Shown: one piece after another, positions 39,830 through 50,877 of the stretch | Position numbering within the stretch: position 1 is the stretch's first letter | Layout: every line of letters begins with the position of its first letter | DNA from: Viscum album | Lineage: Eukaryota > Streptophyta > Magnoliopsida > Santalales > Viscaceae | Assembly (NCBI GenBank): GCA_963277665.1 | Contig: OY728147.1 | Location: forward strand, 1,265,415,424 to 1,265,479,423 | DNA length: 64,000 bases | Direction of reading: 5' to 3' | Made by a program: the position numbers and the translations under genes | The notes under the pieces: generated by a model | The model's database searches: none | Told to the model about the DNA's origin: nothing | What the model saw: only the letters and a program-made list of their open reading frames with translations

Positions 39830-41910
39830 TTTAAAGAGACATACAATTTTAAATGATATCCACGTTTGAAATAAATAAATAATTTACTAATTAATTTAGT
39901 TTTTGAAAACTCATGTTGTATATTTTAATTTAATTTATACTATTAAAAACTAAAGTCATAATTTGACTATCAAGATTAAAGTATTATTAAGAATTGTAAC
40001 TATTGTTAATAAAATCGTTCTATAATGGTAGTAAAAATTAGTATATATTAGTGGTTTAAATATAATTTAATTGACACTAAAAGAATATTTAGTGGCATTG
40101 ACACTTAAGATTATACCCAATGAAGGACATTTGCCGATGCTTCTCAGGGTGATTGAATTAATGGGATTTTCCCTTTTCAAATACAATAAAAATATTAAAT
40201 AACAAAAACATAAACTAAATCATTTATTATAGGTTTTATATACATTATAGTTCACCACCTAAACCATGTTCACCAAACCTCCCTATGGAAGCATACCCAT
40301 CAAACACATTATACAAAGGGAACACACATGTGTAATAAGGTGTTATAATTTTAGACCGTAATAGTATGAATTTTAAAATTCTATTATTAATTAAATAATA
40401 TTTGTTCGATACATTTTCATTATTAAATTATATATAAAAATTATTATATAATGGGTTTGATAAAAAATATATTTAATTCTGAAAAAAAAATATTTTTTGG
40501 ACATTTATATTTTCCATTAAAACACAAATTCTGATAACTCTACGATTTTCAAAATAAAATCTACATTCATGAAATAATATTATTAAATAAATTTAATTAA
40601 ATATAATTTGAAAGAAAATTTAATGATGTCCATTGTAATTTGTATATTTTTTTTGAATGTTGTGACTCGTATAACAGTAAATATTTTTCAGAAATAAGGA
40701 ATTTTACATAAAAGTGTAAATTATTATATTTAAAAACTAATACTGGTAAACTAAATATATTTTTAGAAGTTATCACAATAAAATCATATATTGTGGAATG
40801 ATTTATAATTTTATAAGGAAGATGATTTCTTGTGTAAAAATTATGTAATGTATAAATTCATTATATTCATTGTGACATCATAATAGCCTGAAATCATTGT
40901 AAACAATAATATAAAATACATCCAAAACTGAAAGTCAGATTTTCCTCTAAAATATTATTTTATCAAATTTCTCTATTTAGTTTTAAAAAAAATTAATGAA
41001 TAATCCATTTTTTATATTATATTTAATGGTTTTATAAATAATTCTGTATGATCGTTACTGACTTCCACATTATAAATTGTATTATTTGAATGATATTTCT
41101 TCTAATCCAAATAAATATTTCAAACCACTATTCTTTATTATAAATTGTGAAAAATCAACGGTGTTTTTTGGTTTTTATTATATTATTATATTTTGTACAA
41201 AATCTAAACTTAGAAACTAATCAATAATTCGTCTCTCTTGTTCGATAAATGTCAACCGAACCAACCATTCCATTTCACTCAAAATACATTGAGCACATTA
41301 TCCCCCATCAAATCACTCTTAACCCCCCCCCCCCCCCATGGTGTTCCCAATTTTTTAAGAATCACCTACAATGATTTTAGTTGTAACCTCTTCAGTGAGG
41401 TATTATATTCCACTTCCTCATCAATAAAGAACTTCATTTGTATATGTCATTTCAAATATCACTCGATTCTTTTTTAATGTAGTTATAAATATCCCCTCCA
41501 TATCTAATTTCTATTATATTTATGATATATTATCTATCCCATCACATTATACCACATACCTATTTATTAACTATACCAATGAAACGTAACTCTCACTCTC
41601 TCTCTCTATTATTTTCCATTCAACAACATTCTATGAATTTAGCCTTTTGATTTCCAATAGTTCATGCCAACATGTAATTTTATACACACCATTATAGAAC
41701 TTATGATTCCCCATTAACTAGATGAATCGTTTTAACTTCATTAATCCCTTTCATGAACCTTTATGTACAACTATTAGGCTACCGAAATTATATCGTGATT
41801 TTCCAAACCAAACATTGGTGTTATGAATACTTATAGATATTACATCTAAAGTGTATTCATATAGATTTAAATATATTGAAAATAATATAGAAATAATTTT
41901 CTATAACCTA
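39830..41910 (+). repeat. Element 2 3' LTR, truncated by element 3
   Basis: Matches the first 2.1 kb of the 5' LTR (32640-34640) and stops abruptly at 41910, where sequence homologous to the end of the element 3 LTR starts. TTATAAATATCCCC near 41484 is in the TATA position. The 79-codon plus frame at 41238-41477 runs through the C homopolymer and looks accidental. Confidence 0.75.
41323..41337 (+). repeat. C15 homopolymer
   Basis: Fifteen consecutive cytosines in a strongly AT-rich setting, in the 3' LTR of element 2. The paired 5' LTR has only short C runs in the corresponding area (34130-34180). It may be a true slippage expansion or a sequencing or assembly artefact. Confidence 0.9.
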
Positions 41911-43191
41911 TAACGACTGCAAATTGATGTATATGGCTGTTAAATAACTTTTTTAGAATACATATAATATAACCCAAATAGACACCGAAAGGCCATATTA
42001 TTTTACTACCTTTGGAAACATAGAACACATTAATCTAATTCTTTGAATGATTTTAAACCTCTCCCATATAAATGTTCCCCATTATTAACCCTAACTAAAA
42101 CCTATCTTTATAACCTTGGGAAAAGAAAACATAAGAAAACAATGGTCTCACATGTATGTAGGGGTAAAAATTGAAACATGTAAACATAATCATGAGTATA
42201 AGGTTATAAAAAAATATCAGAAAAATATAATATCATACCCTACATATCCAATATCATCAACATGAATCACAACATAAATATTGGTAGTTCATAAAACATT
42301 AATCATGAGGAAATAAATATCATGAGGCATAGAATCATAACATAGGAATAAAACATTTAATTATGCAAAACATATATGAATATAATAATGATTTATATAG
42401 TAGTCAAAGAATTATGGCCAATGCCATCATGGTAGTATGGGGTCACATTTTATATCATCTTTGTAGTCGGGGTTCACTTCCATAACCATCTTGGTTTTCA
42501 TGTTACACTTCTATAGACATCTTGGTAGACATGGGTCACTTACATAGACATCTTGGAAGACAAGGTCCTCCATGTCTATATCACGAGATAAAAATATTTA
42601 CCCAATTCATTTTAGGGACATATAGGTCCCACCCATATCATAATGAAATCATTTATACATGTACCACAACATCATAAATAGTCATGTCATAACCCAAAAA
42701 ATGTAATGGGTTTTGTAAAAATGTAACCATATAATAACCTATAAAAAGGGGTATGTTTCATAATCATTTGATATAAAATATAACCTGTGAAAATAAGGGG
42801 GTTTCTAATACATCTATCCATAAAAATCATAAACTATTTTGATAATTAATATGAATTTTATTCTTAAAATATAAAAAATATGTCACCATAGGTGGGAAAG
42901 GATTTTGAATTATCACTAAAAACATGATTTTTACATAATTTTTTTAAAACAGAAACCATTTTCAAAACCATTTTCTTTTAAAACACTTTGAAAACGTATA
43001 AAGGAATCATGAAAATAATTTAATGTAGTTATTGAGGAAAATAAACTTTTTGATGAAATAGTTTTATTAACATTAAATTCTGATCATTTTTAAAAAGATA
43101 TATTTTTATTTGAAAAGAACCTTATATTATTATAGGGTAAGAATCAATGTAATAAGGTATAATGAAAGTGAAAAAATATGTTCATGCATTA
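41911..43191 (-). repeat. Element 3 3' LTR, left fragment
   Basis: Aligns with 59618-60856. Shared blocks include GGCCATATTA near 41991, TTATTAACCCTAACTAAAACC (42083) and GGGAAAAGAAAACATAAGAAAA (42118) against 59780-59840, and the minisatellite at 42425. It ends at the left border of element 1 within TTCATGCATTA, opposite TTCATGCTATA at about 60848 in the intact copy. Confidence 0.85.
42425..42577. repeat. 31-bp minisatellite in the element 3 LTR
   Basis: About five units of a CATCTTGGTAGACATGGGTCAC type, stepping 31-32 bases (42425, 42457, 42488, 42520, 42551). The same array exists in the other LTR at 60130-60282, so it predates insertion of the element. Confidence 0.8.
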
Positions 43192-44510
43192 TGACAACCC
43201 TGCTTTTTTAAAACAAAAATAAACATTATTTATTACATAAAACATCACATGATACAACAAAGATGATCGAGTGGTTTAGTGTCTTTGGGGATTAGGATCA
43301 TTTCATAAAAACATGAAACATGAAATACAACATCTTTAGTGAAAACATAATTTACATGACCACTACATTCCTTCATACTTAGCATTGCATGGGATAACCT
43401 GAGGACATGCATAAGAAAAGGGTGAGCTATAAATCCTAGTAAGGGAATACACATGGAATAACATGAGGTGTAAAATACATGTTAGACATTAGGAATATCA
43501 ATAGAGCACAAGATAATCCTGAACATAAATTTATGATAAAGCATGATAATCATAAAATGGAAATGTGGCAACAACACTTAACATGGAATTAGCATGAGCC
43601 AAGGCCCATTGCACAAGGAGCAGGAGTAAATCCTCATTGAACATGAAGCACAAGTAAACACTTGTTTCAATTGAATTATCATGATTCAACACTCATTTCA
43701 CATGATGTATCATGATACTATACTTTAACCAATGCATTGGAGCACTATAAGGGCGCACCCTTATTAAACATTTCATTTCATGCATAAGTGTGCCACATGG
43801 ATCATAAAACAAGGATTCATAAACATAATCATTTATTCCAGGATAAAGGGATGTGGAATTAAAACATGAAACTTTATAATCAAAATGTAAATGTTCATAA
43901 AGGTAAATACCCTTGATGGAGAAATGGGCATGGTATTCACTACACAATGCCATAGGCTTAGAAAATCGGTGCGATTTTGGCAGCGTAACGGCGTGACATA
44001 AGAATTCAAAAAAATGGTTGATGAGAGAGAAAGGGGTTCCTCATAAAATTTACATGTAATTTACTGTAAGGAGTTTATATAGATACATTTCCCAACAATT
44101 TTAATGGGATTTAGATTCATGATACAAAAGTATTGATTGAATGTAAAAGAAAAGAGAGAAGTTCCTTCCGGAATTTTGGCATAGTAGCGGTTGTACATGG
44201 GAGGAATTTAATGAGAGAGAAAGGGGTCTCCCATCATTGAAACATAAATAGGGCAGTCTTAGGGAGGTGTGAAACCATACCCCAACATTCATAATTGAAA
44301 TTAAAAGGGAAAAAAACTTAAAGAAAATTGGACAAAAACGAGAAAAGAAGGAAAACCCCTTACTAGGAATGTGCTTACAAAGGCTAGAGAGAGGCTTGTG
44401 AGAGGCTTCTTGGGATCTTGGGGCACCTTGGGAGTATTATAGAGAGAGTAGGGAAGAGGTTGGATGAACTCCAAAGGCTTTGAGTGAGGAGGAAGTTGGA
44501 GCTTGGGTGG

Positions 44511-44519
44511 GTTTATATA
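44511..44519 (-). promoter_or_regulatory. Putative TATA box of the 3' LTR
   Basis: Read on the minus strand the sequence is CCTATATAAACCCACC. It lies about 1.31 kb into the LTR, which would divide U3 from R. The same motif is intact in the other LTR (52202-52210). It has degraded at the corresponding positions of element 4 (near 23756) and element 2 (34056). Confidence 0.6.
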
Positions 44520-45491
44520 GGAAAGGTGAGTGAATTCTTTATTATTTAGGTTTGGGTCCCCTTGCATTAAATTAATCCAAAACACAAACCATCCAATGGT
44601 TTTTTCCAATGGGTTTTGGAATAGGGAAGAGGGAAACAATATTTTATATGTCCAAATTCCGAATTTCTTAAAATAATGAGGTTGCTTATGTGGAGGTGAG
44701 TCACACTACCATGGAAAATAATTTAAAAAGACATGATGTTTAATAAGTCTTTAGGGGTCCATTAATGCTTTGAAAAGTAAGTCAAAACTACCCAAAATTA
44801 CATTATTTTAATGATAAAACATATATAGGGCGAACATAAAGCTAATAGTATTTTATTACATCATTATTGGGTCATTATGCTTTCATAAAACACATTATAT
44901 ATTTGAACGGTATTTAATATTTACCAAAATATTTGACTATCTCATAAAATTATTAAAAATTCACTGTTGGATACTTTTGACATCCTTATTCCATAAATAA
45001 CATTTATTTTATCTAAATAATTTTCAAAATATGTTAATTTTCACTTTTAAAAGAAAACTCACATTTATCGAAAATTCACGGGTTTTGACAGAAATGGCTT
45101 TCAAACCTTAATAAAAATTATAACTGCATTCATAAAATTATATGATCCTTTATATATAATAAAATTAATTCAATAATAATAATAATATTTTAAGAAAATA
45201 TTATTTAATTAAAAAATCCCTTAATTTAATAAAATATAATTCATAATTAAATAATAACTAAAAACACTATTTGCTATTTGAAAACTATTTACAATGTATC
45301 AATAATGAAAAGAAAGTATATTCATTATTATATACAAAAAAATAATGTACATGAACATTGTACTAGATATTTGTTACATAACCCCTTAAAATAGCTGCAT
45401 AAGACCTAAGGGTAAGGTGTGCGATGGTGACAGACTATTGGGGTGGCTCGGATAACATCGCTCGAGTGGTAATTTCTACCAACTTCCACAT

Positions 45492-45632
45492 CTACCGTAG
45501 ACGGTCTCGTTCAAGCTGGACATGATGAAGCTCAGCTTGGGCTTGGTTAAGATCGAATCCCAAGGACGCCACCTCTTTTCTGAGCTCTGAAAAATGGCCT
45601 TCATATTTAGAAATTCTACTAAATGAGGCCAT
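45492..45632 (-). pseudogene. U3-located small ORF, left LTR copy, interrupted
   Basis: The ATG is at 45630-45632. The frame stays open for 46 codons (beginning MASFSRISKYEGHFSEL) before a TAG at 45492-45494, and after the stop the frame continues with MWKLVEITT. It matches the right-LTR ORF at 53080-53325 except for this stop and one extra A near 45463, which puts the C-terminal reading in the other frame. The C-terminal frame of this copy resembles that of element 4 (27587-27889). Confidence 0.4.
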
Positions 45633-45830
45633 CACTTCTTTTGTCTTAGTAAATTGGATTGGTTAAAGTCCTATATTTATACTAATCAGGTGATCACTGT
45701 TCAATGGATATATGAGAAACGGTCAAAATTCTTAAAATAAAACCATAGAAGTTGACCTTTTATATAAACATAAAGAGACATTTAATTAGATCAAGAGGGA
45801 TTTCCATTAATGAAACTTTGGGATGTTACA

Positions 45831-45848
45831 ATATTCTGACCTTAAGAA
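45831..45848 (-). other. Element 1 polypurine tract
   Basis: On the minus strand TTCTTAAGGTCAGAATAT lies directly before the LTR start TGTAACATCCC. It is partly eroded compared with the G-rich tracts of elements 2 and 3. Confidence 0.65.
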
Positions 45849-45879
45849 ATTTCTCCCTCAAAATTTTCCTTTTCCCACA

Positions 45880-47222
45880 CTAAAACAGATGTGGGAAACC
45901 CAGCTTCATCATTTCCTCTAATTCCCAAGTCGCTTCTTCAAACTTGTGGTTTCTCCACAACTCCTTGACGAGGGGCATTGTCTTATTTCGTAGAACTTTT
46001 TCTCGACGATCTAAGGTCTTCACTGGATTCTCCTCATAAGAAAGATCATCTTCCAATTGTACCACCTCAGAAGAGAGTACATGTGAAGGGTATCGTATAT
46101 ACTTCCTTAAGAGGGATACATGAATGACATCATCTACTTTGGCCATGGTAGGTGGAAGTTCTAGTTGATAGGCCACAACCCCGACACGATCATGAATCTC
46201 AAAGTGGATGATGTACCTTGGACTTAACTCTCCTTTTCTTCCAAACCTCATGACCTTATTCCATGGAGATATGCGTAGAAACACCATGTCTCCAACATTA
46301 AACTCTAGGTCTCATCAATGGTTATCTGCATAACTCTTATGTCGACTCTGGGCTGCCTTGATATGCTGCTGAATGGTTTTCACCTTCTCCACCATTTCTT
46401 CGACCATTTCTGGTCCAAGCAGCTTACGTTCACCGACCTCATCCCAACACACATGTGTTCTACACCTTTTCCCATAAAGGTCTTCATATGGTGTCATTTG
46501 GATGCTTGAGTGGAAACTGTTATTATATAAGAACTCAACTAGAGAAGGATGTTGATCCCATATTCCTTTAAAGTCCATTGAGAATTCTCTCAACATGTTC
46601 TCACGTGTTTGGATAGTCTTATCGGATTGGACATCAGTTTGAGGATGATAGGTCGTACTGAAGTTCAGTTCAGTATTCAAAGCATGTTGAAGAGTATTCC
46701 AAAACATAGAGGTGAATCTTGGATTTCGGTCAGACATAATAGATAGTGGTACTCTATGAAACCTTACCAGTTCCCTGACATATATTCATGTCAGTTGATC
46801 CAAAGAAAAATCCTATCAAATAGAAATGAAGTGTGCAGTCTTTCTAAGACGATCCACAACAACCCGGATTGCATTGTTGCCTTTAGAAGGCCTTGGAAGT
46901 CCGGTGACAAAGTCCATTGTGATGTTCTCCCATTTCCATTCTGGTATGGGCAATGGTTGCATCATCCTTTTAGACTTCTGCCTCTCTACCTTCACTTGCT
47001 GACAACCAGGCACTTTGATGTATATTCAACGATCTCCTTCTTCATATTATCCCACCAAATGTTTTCTCGGAGATCTCGATACATCTTTGTGCTCCCTGGG
47101 TGAATTGAAAAATTTAAACTATGTGCATCATCCAAAAGTTCCTTCTTCAGCTCTAGACTCGATGGAACACATAATCTTTTCACAAATCGCACAATTCCTT
47201 CTTCATTAACAATAAACTCCAA
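45880..47222 (-). pseudogene. Element 1 integrase with C-terminal chromodomain
   Basis: The N-terminal zinc-binding region (46992-47222) keeps both histidines (HSLNFSIH) and one cysteine; a one-base deletion at about 47004-47006 shifts the frame just before the second cysteine. The catalytic core follows. The first aspartate is in [10 protein letters not shown] (codon 46912-46914) and the second in MSDRNPRF (codon 46729-46731). The third acidic residue, 35 residues further on, is Asp instead of the usual Glu (SDKT, codon 46621-46623). Stops interrupt the core at about 46780, between the first two catalytic residues, and at 46309-46314 after the core. The C-terminal part (45880-46287) has the GELSPRYI region, HVSLLRKY, and a chromodomain ending ATWELEEMMKLGFPHLF. 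This architecture assigns the element to the chromoviruses, Tekay-like. The protein would integrate the DNA copy. Confidence 0.9.
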
Positions 47223-47429
47223 CGATTTCCCTTTTTGATAGCTTTCACTTTTTCTTAAATTCCCACATCATCCTTTTGATCATCCTTTACCCTTTTCAAA
47301 AGAGATAGTTGAGAAATCATTTCTGAATGGATTGATGTTGTTCCCTTTTTTATGATTCACATGTCCATCTTCATCAATTCAAACAAGATTAGATCCTTCT
47401 CAATTCTCATCATTGATAGAATCCATGGG

Positions 47430-47842
47430 TCCTTTCTACTTAGGGCATCTTCCACCTTGTTCGCTTTCCCAGGGTGGTAATGTATTGAACAGTCATAATA
47501 CACGATGAGCTCTATCCATCTTCTCTGGCCTATATTATGCTCTTTCTATGTGAATATATATTTAAGACTATTGTGGTTAGTATATATCTCACATTTCTCC
47601 CCATAGAGATAATGCCGCCAAGTTTTCAATGCAAATATCATCGCTGTAAACTCCAGATCATGCGTTGGATAGTTTTGCTCATGTATTTTCAACTTCCTTG
47701 AGGCATATGATATCACTTTATCATTCTGCATCAGCACACATCCTAAGCCTTTGTTCAAAGCATCACTGAATACCACAACAATTTCCCCACTTGTGGGTAA
47801 ATTGAGCACGGGAGCAGTGATATGCCTCCTTTTCAACTCCAT
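47430..47842 (-). pseudogene. Element 1 RNase H domain
   Basis: The frame holds [16 protein letters not shown] with the first catalytic Asp (codon 47762-47764), then THDLEF with the catalytic Glu (codon 47651-47653). It then reads [11 protein letters not shown], where the third acidic residue is Asn (codon 47576-47578). A TAG follows at 47543-47545. After it the reading continues through RRWIELI and [14 protein letters not shown], the usual link to integrase. RNase H removes the RNA strand during reverse transcription; loss of one metal-binding acid makes this copy inactive. Confidence 0.9.
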
Positions 47843-47866
47843 GAAGATTTCGTCGCATTCATCACT

Positions 47867-48640
47867 CTAATAAAACTTTACACCATTTTGAGTTAGCTTG
47901 GTAATAGGATCAGACAATTGTGAGAAATTCCTCAAAAATCGTTTATAATATCCAGCTAACCCCAAGAAGCTACTGATATCTTTTACTGATGTTGCCCTCA
48001 TCCATCCCTCAACTACATCTATTTTGGAGGGATCTACAGATATCCCATTACTTGTGATGATATGGACCAATAATGAGACTTCTTTTAACTAGAAATTACA
48101 CTTGTTGTACTATGCATAGAGATTCTCCTTGCGAAATGTCTCTAGTACAGTTCTTAAATACTCCTCATGATCCTCCTTGGTTGTGGAGTATATTAGAATA
48201 TAATCTAAAAAGACTACCAAAAATTTGTCGAGGTAATCTCTATAGACTATATTCATTATGTCCATGAATATTGTTGGAGCATTAGTGAGTCTGAAAGGCA
48301 TTACTATAAATTCATAGTGCCTGTATCTTGTGCGAAAAGCAGTCATGGGGATATCATCCTTCTTCACCCTTACTTGATACTATCCCAACTGCAAGTCCAT
48401 CTTGGAGAATTATTCCACTCCACGTAGTTGATCAAGCAAGTCATCAATTCATGGGAGAGGATACTTGTTCTTTATAGTGATTTTGTTAAGTTTATGATAA
48501 TCGATTCAAAGCCGTATTGACCCATCCTTCTTATTGATGAAGAGGACAGGTGCACCCCATGGTGAAGCAATTGGGCATATAAAACCTTTTTCTAGATTAT
48601 CTTATAGTTGTTTCATCATCTATTCAAGCTCTACAACAGA
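47867..48640 (-). pseudogene. Element 1 reverse transcriptase
   Basis: Fingers and palm start near 48640. The stretch at about 48365-48450, with DDLLDQLRG and FSKMDLQLG, contains stops. The frame at 48110-48367 holds [22 protein letters not shown] (the usual Gly is Arg) and [13 protein letters not shown]. The catalytic Asp-Asp pair has become Asp-Tyr (codons 48203-48205 and 48200-48202). A TAG follows at 48107-48109 and another near 48083. Thumb and connection (47867-48070) read on with SFLGLAGYYKRF. The domain copies the element RNA into DNA; the active-site change and the stops rule out activity. Confidence 0.9.
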
Positions 48641-48887
48641 CATTCTATATGGAGTCTTGGATATTAGTAAATCCTAGGTAATAAGTTCAATTGAGAATTC
48701 AACATCCCTTCTAGGAGGAAGACCTGGAAATTCTTTGGGAAACACTTCAGCGAATTCCCTCACAATAGGCATTTCTTCAAGGATGGGTTCTTCCTTGGAA
48801 TCAATCATCTGATCCAGATACGCGTGCTCATAGGGCAGTAATATCCATTCTTGAGATGATGGAGTTAAAGGAGATTCATATTCCTCC

Positions 48888-49310
48888 TTACACTTGTAAT
48901 GAATCGGGGGGTCGATTCTCCATATGGAGTGTGATTTCCCTCTCCTGACAATTTATGTTGGAAGTATATAAGGAAAGACAATCCATGCCCATAATTGCAT
49001 CAAATTCCACCAAAGGAAGTATGACGAGGTTTGCCGTGAAATTCAATCCACAGATTATAATAGGGGATGACTTATATTCATGTGATACATTGATTGCCCC
49101 ATTTTCATTAGTCATCGACATCTTCACATCCATGATTTGTGGTGGTTCTGGGATTGTTCTGCAAAACTTTTGAGATATAAAAGAATGCGTAGAACTTGAA
49201 TAAAAAAATATGTTCGCTATTCTTGAATGAATAACTAGCGTATCTATCACCACTTTGTTGTAGGCGTTCACTTCGGCAGTAGTGATGGAAAAATCTCTTC
49301 CTTGCTGCAT
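48888..49310 (-). pseudogene. Element 1 aspartic protease
   Basis: The frame carries IDTLVIHSRIANIFF, then YSSSTHSFIS, where the catalytic Asp-Ser-Gly triad has become Tyr-Ser-Ser (Tyr codon 49200-49202). Downstream LVEFDAIMGMDCLS is the conserved flap-to-C-terminal region. Flanking gag and RT are in the usual order for one gag-pol polyprotein. The enzyme would cut the polyprotein; without the Asp it cannot. Confidence 0.9.
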
Positions 49311-49339
49311 TGGAGGTTGTTGGTTGCCTCCGAAAACCC

Positions 49340-50370
49340 TCAGATTAGGGCACTAATTCGCAAAATGACCTGGTTCTTTTCATTTGAAGCATTGAGCAAT
49401 GCGTTGAGGTCTGAACGGAGCATTATTCTCCTCTATCGCAGTCACAGGTCTTTCTTATGCATAGTTACCACCTAGGTGCCCTTCTCTTCCACACATAAAG
49501 CATTTCCTCGTCCTCTTGAGGGAATTTCTAGGGTGCTTCTTTCCACACTTTTGGAAAGTGGGGTCCTGGATCTTCTATGCACCATTGGATTTATCCATCG
49601 GACTTCCAGCATTGAAGTCTACCTTACTCTTCTTGTCCCCATGATACCCCTATGATTCTCTGATCTCCATTACGACCTTGAAGGCACATCATACAATTTC
49701 CTCATAGGTGTCGAAGTCACGGATTGTTAATGCTTTCCGTAGGCTAGGCTTCAAAACACCAAATAAGCAATCAACTTTGCATTCTGGGGTAACGACAAAG
49801 CTAAAAGCGTATCGTGCAAGCCTGGTGAATTTATCCTCGTATGATCCAACAGATTCTTCATCTTTTTTTCTTGATGGAATGGAAGTCCCTTTCCATCTTA
49901 AGCCAGAGGGTGTGCGGAAAATATTTATCGAAAAACATCATCCGGAAATCCTTCCATTCCAAAGCCTCGATATCCTCCGCAGGCTTCGTATTTTTTATCA
50001 ACATACACCATTGATCAGCTTTACCCTCGATACGATAAGTCTCCAGGAGAACCTTCTCTTGTTAAGAACATTGAAGGATGATGATGATCTTTTCAATAGA
50101 GTTGATCCATTGTGAAGTGATCATGGGATCAGATATCCAATAAAAGTAGGGGCCTTTGTCTCATGAAGCTCTCGATAGAAACTTGTTCTTTCATAGGGGG
50201 TTTTAGCGTTACTCTTGACCCGTGTTTACATTCAAAACTTGAGTTAGCTGAGAGAGAAGCATGAAAAAGTTTGCGATTCCCGCTCCCATTGGATTGTACA
50301 TCTCATTAGTAGAGTCATCACACTGATCTTCACAACGGTTGTTAGCCCGAGTCCTCCTATTACCGGCCAT
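49340..50370 (-). pseudogene. Element 1 gag
   Basis: The ATG at 50368-50370 opens MAGNRRTRANNRCED, and the same start is seen in element 2. The capsid part is visible at about 49890-50090, with EGKADQWC, WKDFRMMFFDKYFP and MERDFHSIK; after a shift it continues with a FTRLARYAF piece near 49820. Two zinc knuckles follow. The first, CFMCGREGHLGGNY (49461-49502), has Tyr for the last Cys. The second begins CFK, has TGA (49380-49382) at the second Cys position, and continues KEPGHFAN, TAG (49353-49355), C. A 135-codon plus-strand frame over 49708-50115 is the antisense shadow of this gene. Confidence 0.85.
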
Positions 50371-50865
50371 TGGCTAGAATAAAAGGATAGTTGGGGGAAA
50401 CACATAATGGGTAATCCAAAGAAAAAAGTTTATGACTTATAAATAAACTTTTATTTCCTTAACTCATGAGTCTATAGGCTTCAATCTAGGCTTTCCGTGA
50501 TCTACTTTCTAACATATATTCATAGTGGAATTTTTTTATTCCCTTAATAAGGGTTCATACTAAGCTTGTGAATTTCTCAAAACATATCCCTCGGGAGTGT
50601 CGTAACCAAGAGTGCAGCAAGGCCTATTATCGTGCACCAGTTCCCGTTCGAGTTTAGATCAAAGCGGTGTTTTTGGGTTTTACCCCTAGGATACATTTGT
50701 GCTAGATCCGCCTCTACCTGCTTGTATCCAGACAGGGATGCATTGGCTTGATAAACCACTTACTCAATACTTACCAAAACGTAGGGATGTTTTTATTATA
50801 CTTATTCTTGTCTCTAAGGCTTTATTATAATTTTCTAATCCTAATCCCAAAAATAACTAAACTAT

Positions 50866-50877
50866 CCTTTGATACCA
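50866..50877 (-). other. Element 1 primer-binding site (initiator Met tRNA type)
   Basis: On the minus strand TGGTATCAAAGG begins four bases after the end of the 5' LTR. The first eight bases match the complement of the 3' end of plant initiator Met tRNA. Confidence 0.85.

Larger units (their letters stand above)
32640..41910 (+). mobile_element. Element 2: decayed Tekay-type chromovirus
   Basis: Contains a 5' LTR, an initiator-Met-tRNA-type primer site, a gag start, RT, RNase H and integrase relics in order on the plus strand, a polypurine tract and a 3' LTR. Leader, gag start and pol align with element 1, so the two are related. The 3' LTR stops at 41910 where element 3 begins; the missing 640 or so bases should lie beyond the window on the right. 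Decay is far heavier than in element 1. Confidence 0.8.
43192..45830 (-). repeat. Element 1 3' LTR (left copy)
   Basis: Read on + it runs TGACAACCC...GGGATGTTACA and aligns over its whole length with 50882-53523. It contains the TATA box at 44511-44519 and the U3 ORF copy at 45492-45632. The remaining frames (43245-43454, 43693-43953, 44101-44292 and 44301-44639, all -) have near-copies in the other LTR, but only because the LTRs are duplicates. I see no independent support for coding. Confidence 0.95.

Noticed and set aside
44301..44639. 112-codon minus-strand frame in the left LTR, and similar frames in the right LTR
   Set aside because: The two LTRs are duplicates, so repetition is not independent evidence. 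The frames are not the same length in both copies and have no counterpart in element 4.
46756..47103. 115-codon plus-strand open frame
   Set aside because: Antisense shadow of integrase; the minus strand shows the catalytic Asp region here.
49708..50115. 135-codon plus-strand open frame
   Set aside because: It lies antisense to element 1 gag, whose capsid and zinc-knuckle motifs are clear on the minus strand. No motif is visible in the plus frame.
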